64,000 nt of DNA from Pimelobacter sp. (GTDB taxonomy: Bacteria > Actinomycetota > Actinomycetes > Propionibacteriales > Nocardioidaceae), in assembly GCA_002698575.1 (NCBI GenBank), contig NZZG01000084.1, positions 1 to 64,000 on the forward strand. The letters run 5' to 3'. Under the pieces are notes generated by a model that was given only the letters and a program-made list of their open reading frames with translations, was not told where the DNA came from and did not search any database. Below are positions 7,270 through 13,937 of this stretch, one piece after another. The position numbers and the translations under genes are program-made. Positions within the stretch are counted from its first letter, which is position 1. Each line of letters begins with the position of its first letter.

Positions 7270-9978
7270 CTAGCGCAGCTCCCAGGGGGCGGCGACCGGG
7301 TAGTAGCCCTCGAGGAAGTCGCGCAGCACGACCTCGAGCCGCTCGGGTCGCAGGGCGTGGTCGTGGTGGTCGGCCAGGCAGATGACGTCCTGCTCGCGCG
7401 CAGCCAGGCCGTGCAGGCGCCGCTCGAGGTCGGCGTTGCTCAGGTCGACGTAGGCCAGGTCGACCGGCTGGACGAAGGCGCTGCCGGTGAGCAGCCCGAA
7501 GTGCTGGGCCAGCGAGCTGAGCGTGGACACGTCGGTCGCGCTGCGGAACGGCGCGTGGGCCGTGGTGTCGAGCGCTGCCGGGAAGCGCGCGTGCAGGGCC
7601 TGCAGGACCGAGACGCGGTGGGGGTACGGCGCGTGCGGCAGGGTGTGGGTCAGGCTCGCGCCGAAGGCCTCGACGAGCAGCGCGCGGTTGTTCCAGGCGG
7701 CCTGCAGGAACGGCGGGGCGTCGGCGTCCTCGCCCAGGTCCGCCGTGACCGGGGAGAGCGCGACCGCGGTCAGCCCGGCCGGGCTGAAGAACCGCTCGGG
7801 GCGGGCAGGACGGGCGAGCATGGTGTCGTCGTTGAGGTAGACGAAGTGCTCGGCGAGTCCGTCGATGCGGTGCAGGGCGGTCTCGATGGCGTGGGAGTTA
7901 AAGGTCGGCAGCGCCTCGGGCGGCAGCAGCTCGCGATGGTCGACCAGGTTGATCCGCGGGTGGTCCGCGTCGAGCCACCCAGGGCACTGGCCGGCCGTGA
8001 CGAGGTGGATCCGGCGCACCCACGGGGCGAAGAGATGCAGGCTGCGCATCGCGTAGCGCAGCTCGCCGTGGTCGAGGAAGCGGGCGCGGCCGCTGGCCTC
8101 GCGACGGTGGGCGGTGTCCTCGGCGGTGCCGAGGCCCGCGAGTCGGCGCTCGCGGGCGTCGTCCCAGACCGGGTCGGCGCCGTCGACCCAGGTGAGCACC
8201 ACGTCGATCGGGAAGCGACACTCGGTGATCGTCGGGGCGGTCATCAGCGGCACCGTCGGCACCTCCACCCCGTGCACGTCGGCGGGGACCAGGCTCCCGA
8301 GCGTCGCGGCACCGATCCGCGTGGCGTAGGGGTTCGGCCCCGGGGCCACGAGACCTCCCGCGCCGTCGGGCTCCCACAGCTCCACCCGCACGCTGCAGTC
8401 GGTGCCGAGGAGGCTGGGCGCACCACCCACCTCCGGCCACGGCTCGACGTGCAGGGTCTGGGTCATGCCGTGGCGCAGGTCGGCGGCCAGGGCCGCGACC
8501 GGGCCACGTCGCTCGTGCCAGCCGTGCAGGGCGGGGTCGCGCAAGGAGAGGTACGGCGCGCCGGGTGCGGCGGCGAGGGCGTCGAGGAACGCCGCGCGCC
8601 GCCCGATCGGCAGGACGACCACCGGCTCCGGGTGCTCGTGCGTCGGGATCACCAGCCACGAGCCGGGGGCGGCACGCAGGGCCGCGACGGCACAGGTCTG
8701 CAGGGCGTGCTGCCGAGCCTGGGCCGGGGTGACGCCCTCCATGCTGGAGACCACCTCCGCCTCACCCGTGTTCGCCACCGACCCGCTGTCGGCCGCGGAC
8801 GGCGCGGCGGCGGCACGAGCGGCGAGGCGACCGCGACCGGCGCGCCGTGCGACGGCGTCGTGGAAGATCCGCAGCCACCGCTCGGCCAGGGCTCCGGCCT
8901 CCCAGCCGCGCGCGGTCTGCAGGGCTCCGGCACCGAGGCGGTGACGCAGGTCGTCGTCGGTCGCCACCCGGCGGAGCGCTGCGGCCAGTCCCGGCACCGA
9001 CTGCGGCCCGACAAGCAGGCCGTTGACCTCGTGGTCGATGATCTCGCGCGGCCCCGACGGGCAGTCGAAGCTGACGGCCGGCACACCGGCGGCCATGGCC
9101 TCCTGCAGCACGAGCGGGTAGCCCTCGGCGCGCGACGAGAGCGCGGCGATCGAGGCCTGGGGCCACTCCGCAGCCAGGTCGGGCAGGCTCCCGGGCAGCT
9201 CGACGCGGTCCCACAGGTCGCGCTTGCGGACCTGGCGGACCAGCTCGCCCCGGGCCGGGCCGTCACCGCAGATCCGCAGCCGCCACGCGGGCAGGTCGTC
9301 CGCGATCAGCGCGAAGGCCTCGATGAGCTTGACGAACTGCTTCTCCGGCACCAGACGCCCCGCGGTCATGATCACCGGCGACTCCAGCGCCGCGCGCGGC
9401 GTGAAGCCGAGCGGGAGCGGGTTGGGCATCACCACGGTGGGAGGGGTGAGTGCGCCGAGCCGATCGTGCAGCCACTCCTCGATCGTGGGCGTCAGCAGGG
9501 CGACCACGTCGGCGCGGGGCGCGAAGGCGAGCAGCGGCTCGAGCCCGGAGGTGCGGTCGTTGGAGGAGCGGTGCTCCTGGTGGATCACCACGACGGAGTC
9601 GGGCGCGAGCGTGATCGCGCAGGCCAGCAGCCCCGGGGTGACGGTGACCAGGACGTCGGCCTCGAGCCGGGGCAGCCGCTGCTCGAGGGCGAGGTCGGTG
9701 GCCGCGGTGAACTGGGCGTCCCAGCGCGCCGGCACCAGGGAGGACTCCCGAGGCGCCCCCGTGTCGTCGGTCTGCGCGGCGCGCACGTCGACGAGGTGCT
9801 CGACCGCGATCCTCGGGTCGACGTCGTAGTGCGGCGCGTCCGCGCTGCGGGTGACGCTCAGGAGGCGTACGTCGTGCGCTCCGTCGTCGGCCGCGGCCAG
9901 GGCGTTCGCCTGGGTGATCGCCGAACGACTGGTGCCGCCCATGCCGTCGAGGTTGAAGACCAGGAAGGCGATCCTCAT
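7270..9978 (-). CDS. Fused GT4 glycosyltransferase and Stealth sugar-phosphate transferase
   Basis: The 902-aa protein joins two enzymes. Residues 1-380 are a GT-B glycosyltransferase of family 4: the start IAFLVFNLDGMGGTSRSA fits the acceptor domain, and AGRLVPEKQF plus the EGYPLVLQE (285-293) donor motif are present. Residues 410-585 have no recognised motif. Residues 587-902 are a Stealth domain, a family that transfers hexose-1-phosphate to make phosphoglycans: CR1 (IDVVLTWVDGADPVWDD, 591-607), CR2 with LRYAMRSL and FVYLNDDTM (639-720), CR3 with PHAPYPHRV (781-789), and CR4 near 881-900. It is cytosolic, with no signal or helix. ATG 9978 overlaps the upstream stop (ATGA), so it is the last gene of a four-gene operon. 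A cell-wall phosphoglycan or capsule product is inferred. Confidence 0.85.
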   Translation of the reverse strand: MRIAFLVFNLDGMGGTSRSAITQANALAAADDGAHDVRLLSVTRSADAPHYDVDPRIAVEHLVDVRAAQTDDTGAPRESSLVPARWDAQFTAATDLALEQRLPRLEADVLVTVTPGLLACAITLAPDSVVVIHQEHRSSNDRTSGLEPLLAFAPRADVVALLTPTIEEWLHDRLGALTPPTVVMPNPLPLGFTPRAALESPVIMTAGRLVPEKQFVKLIEAFALIADDLPAWRLRICGDGPARGELVRQVRKRDLWDRVELPGSLPDLAAEWPQASIAALSSRAEGYPLVLQEAMAAGVPAVSFDCPSGPREIIDHEVNGLLVGPQSVPGLAAALRRVATDDDLRHRLGAGALQTARGWEAGALAERWLRIFHDAVARRAGRGRLAARAAAAPSAADSGSVANTGEAEVVSSMEGVTPAQARQHALQTCAVAALRAAPGSWLVIPTHEHPEPVVVLPIGRRAAFLDALAAAPGAPYLSLRDPALHGWHERRGPVAALAADLRHGMTQTLHVEPWPEVGGAPSLLGTDCSVRVELWEPDGAGGLVAPGPNPYATRIGAATLGSLVPADVHGVEVPTVPLMTAPTITECRFPIDVVLTWVDGADPVWDDARERRLAGLGTAEDTAHRREASGRARFLDHGELRYAMRSLHLFAPWVRRIHLVTAGQCPGWLDADHPRINLVDHRELLPPEALPTFNSHAIETALHRIDGLAEHFVYLNDDTMLARPARPERFFSPAGLTAVALSPVTADLGEDADAPPFLQAAWNNRALLVEAFGASLTHTLPHAPYPHRVSVLQALHARFPAALDTTAHAPFRSATDVSTLSSLAQHFGLLTGSAFVQPVDLAYVDLSNADLERRLHGLAAREQDVICLADHHDHALRPERLEVVLRDFLEGYYPVAAPWELR

Positions 9979-10775
9979 GACGCCTCGTCCTCGCCGGTGG
10001 GCTCGCGGGCGAAGACCCGCACCTGCAACATCCCCTGGCGGGTCCAGGGCAGTCGCAGCAGCGGCTGGTCGCCGTCCGGGTGGTCGACCTGGGGGAGGGG
10101 TGCGCCGGCGCGGGGGTCGGCGAGGTCGTTGGCCCGACGTCGGACCGGCCTCCACGAGGCCGGCTCACCGGTCACCACCGGGCGGGTCATCGGCTCGAGG
10201 TCCGCCACGGTGCCGCGGGTGATCACCGCGGTGCCGTCGTCACCGACCGGCCACGAGACCACCACCCGGTCGTCGTCGTCGAGGACCGCGAGCTGAGGCC
10301 CGGCGCCGGTGAGCGTGAGCTCGAGCGCCTCGTCCAGGCGTCGTACGGCGAGCAGGCTCGCGGCCGCGGGCAGCGGGGTCGTCCTGACCCGCAGCGTCCC
10401 GTCGGGGGTGCGCACGAGGCTGTGCTGGGTGTCGGGGTCGCGGCTGGTCCGGGCAGCCGCCGGGGGGAGCGGTGAGGTCTCGACCCGCTCGAGATCCCGC
10501 CCCGGGCGCGCGAGGACCACGTCGTAGCGCCCCTCGACGCCGTCCAGCCCGCTCAGCTCGATCCGGGCGCCGAGGTAGCCAGGCTGGTCGGTCACGTGCT
10601 CGGTCGCGAGGTCGAGCACGTCGCTCGTGCCGGCGCGACACAGCGCGAGTCGCCCCGACTGCTCCGGGACGGCCGGGACCGCCACCCACAGCAGGTGGCC
10701 GTCCAGGAGCGCGGCGAAGCAGGCGGTGGGGGGCTCGCTCGACCTGCCGGAGCGTCGGCGCAGGGCCAGCCTCAC
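9975..10775 (-). CDS. Uncharacterised protein coupled to the glycosyltransferase-Stealth gene
   Basis: The 266-aa product (GTG start, 4 nt after the upstream stop) has no recognisable family. It is rich in short beta-like segments (LLDGHLLWVAVP, ELTLTGAGPQLAVLDD, TLRVRTTPL) separated by charged turns, suggesting a repeated all-beta fold. Catalytic motifs, membrane helices and a signal peptide are absent. Its stop overlaps the next start by ATGA, so it should be made in step with the fusion glycosyltransferase. It may be an accessory or substrate-recognition subunit, which is inference from coupling only. Confidence 0.6.
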   Translation of the reverse strand: MRLALRRRSGRSSEPPTACFAALLDGHLLWVAVPAVPEQSGRLALCRAGTSDVLDLATEHVTDQPGYLGARIELSGLDGVEGRYDVVLARPGRDLERVETSPLPPAAARTSRDPDTQHSLVRTPDGTLRVRTTPLPAAASLLAVRRLDEALELTLTGAGPQLAVLDDDDRVVVSWPVGDDGTAVITRGTVADLEPMTRPVVTGEPASWRPVRRRANDLADPRAGAPLPQVDHPDGDQPLLRLPWTRQGMLQVRVFAREPTGEDEAS

Positions 10776-10779
10776 CGCC

Positions 10780-11346
10780 TCAGAGACCCTCGGCCTGCTC
10801 GTCGAAGGTCTGGTGCTCGAGCAGGTGCAGCACGGGGACGCCGAGCTTGCGGCGGGCCTGCGAGGTCCAGTCGAGGTGGAAGAACTCCGCCACCACGTGG
10901 GAGCGGGTCAGCACGATCGCCTCGCGACCGCCGACGGCGGCGACCTTGGCGGCGAGCTCGTCAGCGGGAGGTCCGCTGACCAGGGTGCTGTCACCGACCA
11001 TGGCTCCCGCGCGCTCCAGGGCGGCGACGGTGTCGTGCAGCTCCTGCTCGGCGCGGCTGCGGGCGTGCTCCTCGATCGCCTCGAGGTCGACGTCGTCCAT
11101 CGGCATCGCCGGCGAGGCGAGCAGCTCCCCGCCCGACAGGGAGCCGAGGGAGGCCTCCACGCGCGCCGCGGCGTCGTCGACGGGCATCAGCACGTGGTAG
11201 CGCACCGGCTCCTCGATCGTCTCGTGCAGGGAGCGCACCTGGGTGGCGTCCTGGTCGCTGAGCGCCTGCTCCACCAGCAGGACCACCAGGTAGTTGGCGG
11301 CCGCTGCGGGCTCGGGGCTGTCGGGTGCCTCTGGGGTGTTGGTCAT
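10780..11346 (-). CDS. UspA-like nucleotide-binding-fold protein
   Basis: The 188-aa product begins its fold with NYLVVLLVEQ, continues with a long acidic helix (DLEAIEEHARSRAEQEL) and ends with strand segments EAIVLTRSH and GVPVLHLLEHQTF. This alternation resembles the universal-stress-protein alpha/beta fold, with an insertion. Similar actinobacterial proteins are sometimes mislabelled as indole-glycerol-phosphate synthase, for which I see no motifs. ATG 11346 is preferred over GTG 11352 because GGAGG sits about 9 nt before it. It starts 2 nt after the LigC-like stop, in one operon. Confidence 0.55.
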   Translation of the reverse strand: MTNTPEAPDSPEPAAAANYLVVLLVEQALSDQDATQVRSLHETIEEPVRYHVLMPVDDAAARVEASLGSLSGGELLASPAMPMDDVDLEAIEEHARSRAEQELHDTVAALERAGAMVGDSTLVSGPPADELAAKVAAVGGREAIVLTRSHVVAEFFHLDWTSQARRKLGVPVLHLLEHQTFDEQAEGL

Positions 11347-11348
11347 CG

Positions 11349-12452
11349 TCACTCTCCTCCGGACAGGACACTAGCGAGGTCGTAGGAGACGGGTTGCTCC
11401 AACTGGTCGTAGCCGCACGACGCGGACTCGCGGTCGGGCCGCCAGCGCTTGAAGTGGGCGGTGTGGCGGAAGCGGCGACCCTCCATCGCGTCGTACTTCA
11501 CCTCGAGCACCCGCTCGGGGCGCAGCGGCGTGAACGACAGGTCCTTGCCGGCGCTCCAGCGGCTCTGGGTGCCGGGTGCGCGGTCGGGGTTTGCGATCGC
11601 CCACTCCTGCCACGTCCCCCACGGGTGGTCGGCGATGTCGCAGACCAGGGGCCGGAGCTCCTCGATGAGCTCCGCGCGGCGGGCCGCGGTGAAGCTGGCG
11701 CTGACCCCGACGTGCTGCAACTCGCCGTCGGCGTACAGACCCAGCAGGAGGCTGCCGAGCAGGGGCGCCTCCGGGGTGCTGGTCTTGTGCTCGCGGTAGC
11801 CGGCGACGACGACGTCCGCGGTGCGCTCGTGCTTGATCTTCATCATGGTGCGGCCGTTCTCGACGTACGGCGCGCCCAGGGGCTTGGCGATCACACCGTC
11901 CAGGCCGGCTCCCTCGAACTGGGTGAACCACTCCTCGGCCAGGGCCGGGTCCTCGGTGGTGCGGGTCAGGTAGCAGGGCCCGCCGAGCCCGCCGAGCGCA
12001 CTCTCGAGGACGGCGCGGCGCTCGACGAACGGCCGGTCGACGTACGACGTGTCGCCCAGCGCGAGCAGGTCGAAGGCCACGAAGCTGGCCGGGGTCTTCT
12101 CGGACAGCATCGTGATCCGCGACTCGGCCGGGTGGATCCGCTCCTGGAGCACCTCGAACTGCAGGCGCGGTCCGATCGCGACGAAGATCTCGCCGTCCAG
12201 CACGCAGCGCTCGGGCAGCTGGTCGCGGGCGGCGGTAACGAGCTCGGGGAAGTAGCGCGTCAACGGCTTGGTGTTGCGGCTGGTGAGCTCGACCTCGTCG
12301 CCGTCCTTGAAGACCAGGCAGCGGAAGCCGTCCCACTTCGGCTCGAAGCTCAGACCGGTGATCTCGGCGACGGTGTGCTTGGCGGGGTCGGGCACCCCCC
12401 TGACGGCCTTGGCCAGCATCGGGCGCACAGGTGGCATCACGGGCAGGTCCAC
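11349..12452 (-). CDS. ligC: ATP-dependent DNA ligase, LigC-like
   Basis: The 367-aa protein seals nicks using ATP. The adenylation motif I is FEPKWDGFR near residue 36-44, with the nucleotidyl lysine in KWDG. Motifs III (VLDGEIFV), IV (VAFDLLALG) and V (GVIAKP, MMKIKH) are also seen, followed by an OB domain ending in RPERVLEVKYD and FRHTAHFKRWRPD. The length fits mycobacterial LigC, with no polymerase or nuclease domain. LigC is a minor ligase in end joining and excision repair. GTG 12452 is chosen because a TACCGT box lies 6 nt before it. It leads an operon that otherwise holds a UspA-like protein and envelope-glycan genes, an odd mix. Confidence 0.92.
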   Translation of the reverse strand: MDLPVMPPVRPMLAKAVRGVPDPAKHTVAEITGLSFEPKWDGFRCLVFKDGDEVELTSRNTKPLTRYFPELVTAARDQLPERCVLDGEIFVAIGPRLQFEVLQERIHPAESRITMLSEKTPASFVAFDLLALGDTSYVDRPFVERRAVLESALGGLGGPCYLTRTTEDPALAEEWFTQFEGAGLDGVIAKPLGAPYVENGRTMMKIKHERTADVVVAGYREHKTSTPEAPLLGSLLLGLYADGELQHVGVSASFTAARRAELIEELRPLVCDIADHPWGTWQEWAIANPDRAPGTQSRWSAGKDLSFTPLRPERVLEVKYDAMEGRRFRHTAHFKRWRPDRESASCGYDQLEQPVSYDLASVLSGGE

Positions 12453-12458
12453 GGACTC

Positions 12459-12464
12459 ACGGTA
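12459..12464 (-). promoter_or_regulatory. Leaderless -10 of the ligC operon
   Basis: TACCGT on the reverse strand ends 6 nt before GTG 12452. It supports GTG rather than the internal ATG at 12437 as the start. Confidence 0.5.
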
Positions 12465-12573
12465 GTCCTCGACGGTCGTCGACCTCGACAGCGGCAGCCG
12501 TGCGTCACGTGCTCAGTCGTGCGGCGACCCCACCCGGAACAGCCGGCCAGACCAGGCACCTCGACGATCCTCG

Positions 12574-12616
12574 CCCCGGAGGTGAGCAACGAATCTGGTC
12601 ACCTCACCCTCCGGGG
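12574..12616 (+). promoter_or_regulatory. Large dyad upstream of the winged-helix regulator
   Basis: CCCCGGAGG-TGAG (12574-12586) pairs with CTCA-C-CCTCCGGGG (12603-12616), 13 matched positions with a single unpaired base across a 16-nt centre. It covers the probable -35 region of the promoter whose TACGAT -10 is at 12621-12626. It is a candidate autoregulatory operator of the regulator at 12665. It could also form an RNA hairpin if transcribed from further upstream. Confidence 0.45.
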
Positions 12617-12620
12617 TGGG

Positions 12621-12626
12621 TACGAT
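12621..12626 (+). promoter_or_regulatory. -10 of the winged-helix regulator gene
   Basis: TACGAT, with a partial -35 near 12596-12602 (TGGTCA). The transcript would have a leader of about 30 nt containing a GAGAGG ribosome site. Confidence 0.4.
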
Positions 12627-12664
12627 CCTGCGGAGAGGAGCGGGGGCCGGCCGAGAGGTGCACG

Positions 12665-13690
12665 ATGTTGAGCGAACCGTCCCGCACCCTGCTGCGTGCC
12701 GTCCTGCGGGCTCGACCGAACACCGAGGCGGCGCTGACGGAGCTTGCCGTGGGCGTACGACCCACCGACGCGGCTGCCTGCGTCCGCGAGCTGACCGAGC
12801 ACGGCTTCCTGCGCGTCGAACCGACGGGAGGCCTCACGGTGGTGGAACCGCAGCAGGTAGTGGAGCGAGAGCTGCGCGACCACCTCGTCCGTCAGGGCGA
12901 GCGGGCCGAGCGCGACCGGAGGTGTACCGCCGAGCTGGTCGGTGACCTGCAGGACTTCACCCGCGCCTGGGCGGTGGGCTCGACGCCCGGGGACACGATC
13001 GAGGTCGCCTTCGTGCACGGCCCGCTGGCCCCCCGGGACGCGAACCTGCACCTCCAGCAGGCCCGGGGCATCCACCCGGCGTGGGCCTCGATCCCCGATG
13101 CGCACCGCCTCGAGGGTGTCGACCCTTCCTACGTCGAGGGCTTCCGCGCGGCGATGGCCGCCAAGCCCAGCCCGGACCGGATCCTGGTCGGGTCCTACGA
13201 CAGCAGTGGGGACGAGGTGGGTGAGGCGCTCGACTTCTTCGCCTCCGCGGGCGTGGAGATCCGCATCCACGAGTCTTTGCCGAGCTGGTTCGCCGTCGAC
13301 GAGGACGACAACGTCGTGCTCCCGGTCGCCTGGGGCGATGCCTGGCCGACAAGCGTGATGATCCTCCACGACCCTGCCGTGGCAGCGACGGTCCGGCACC
13401 TGTACGCGATGCTCTGGGCCGAGGCGGTTCCCCTCGATGCGCGCCAGCAGTCGTGGCGCGACCTCGTGCAGCTGATGGCGACGGGGATGTCGTTGACGGC
13501 GGCCGCTCGCACGCTCGGCTGCTCGGAACGCACCGCGCGCCGCCGACTGGACCAGGCGATGCGCTACCACCGGGTCAGCACCCTCTTCCAGCTCGGGGTG
13601 GTCGTGGGCCGCGGCCGGCCGATGGCGGCGGACTCCGCTGTGCGCCGCGCAGCGGGGCGGCCCGGACGCCAGGTCGACCCGGTGTCCTGA
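12665..13690 (+). CDS. Transcriptional regulator with TrmB/MarR-like winged helix and LuxR-type HTH
   Basis: The 341-aa protein has an N-terminal winged-helix-like domain (residues 1-65, ending FLRVEPTGGLTVV), a helical linker rich in Arg/Glu, a central alpha/beta ligand-like domain (about 90-260, with DRILVGSYDSSGDEV) and a C-terminal LuxR-type helix-turn-helix. The recognition part is MSLTAAARTLGCSERTARRRL near residue 278-298. This arrangement is known from actinobacterial TrmB/LuxR hybrid regulators without a known ligand. It lies divergent from the ligC operon, with a dyad over its own promoter, so autoregulation is likely and control of the ligC operon is possible. Confidence 0.75.
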   Translation: MLSEPSRTLLRAVLRARPNTEAALTELAVGVRPTDAAACVRELTEHGFLRVEPTGGLTVVEPQQVVERELRDHLVRQGERAERDRRCTAELVGDLQDFTRAWAVGSTPGDTIEVAFVHGPLAPRDANLHLQQARGIHPAWASIPDAHRLEGVDPSYVEGFRAAMAAKPSPDRILVGSYDSSGDEVGEALDFFASAGVEIRIHESLPSWFAVDEDDNVVLPVAWGDAWPTSVMILHDPAVAATVRHLYAMLWAEAVPLDARQQSWRDLVQLMATGMSLTAAARTLGCSERTARRRLDQAMRYHRVSTLFQLGVVVGRGRPMAADSAVRRAAGRPGRQVDPVS

Positions 13691-13731
13691 GCGCGGCGAC
13701 CGGCCGGCCGACCACTAGAGTGAGCCTCCTA

Positions 13732-13810
13732 TCCCCGGTTGGTCTGCCGGCAGGGCCCGCCTGACTTTGAATCAGGACTAGCGACGATGGTTCGACTCCA
13801 TCCCGGGGAG
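13732..13810 (+). tRNA. Atypical tRNA-Gln-like gene (anticodon TTG)
   Basis: The acceptor stem is perfect (TCCCCGG 13732-13738 with CCGGGGA 13803-13809). The T-arm is canonical (GATGG-TTCGACT-CCATC), and the anticodon stem CCTGA/TCAGG encloses CTTTGAA with anticodon TTG at 13767-13769. Departures: the D-stem GGTC/GGCC needs a U-G pair, A14 and A21 are missing, two nucleotides instead of one separate the D and anticodon stems, and the variable region is 9 nt. CCA is not encoded. It may be a functional odd tRNA or a decaying one. Confidence 0.55.
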
Positions 13811-13863
13811 CAGGGTCACCATGGCGATGTCTGCGTGGTGACTCGGCTGGCGGAGGCACCACA

Positions 13864-13913
13864 GACTTTGCCGGCCTCACCACAGGATTAGCCACGATCG
13901 GGCGGGAGCAGGG
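13864..13913 (+). repeat. Degenerate partial copy of the tRNA-like gene
   Basis: GACTTTG (13864-13870), AGGATTAGCCACGAT (13884-13898) and GGGAGCAGGG (13904-13913) occur in the same order as near-identical blocks in the tRNA-like gene (13763, 13774 and its 3' end). The spacing and the stems are not kept, so this looks like a decayed duplication. Confidence 0.35.
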
Positions 13914-13924
13914 CCGGACGCACC

Positions 13925-13930
13925 TAGGTT
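13925..13930 (+). promoter_or_regulatory. Leaderless -10 of the RTX-type secreted protein
   Basis: TAGGTT ends 7 nt before ATG 13938, giving the standard leaderless spacing seen across this window. Confidence 0.55.
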
Positions 13931-13937
13931 CTGGCGC

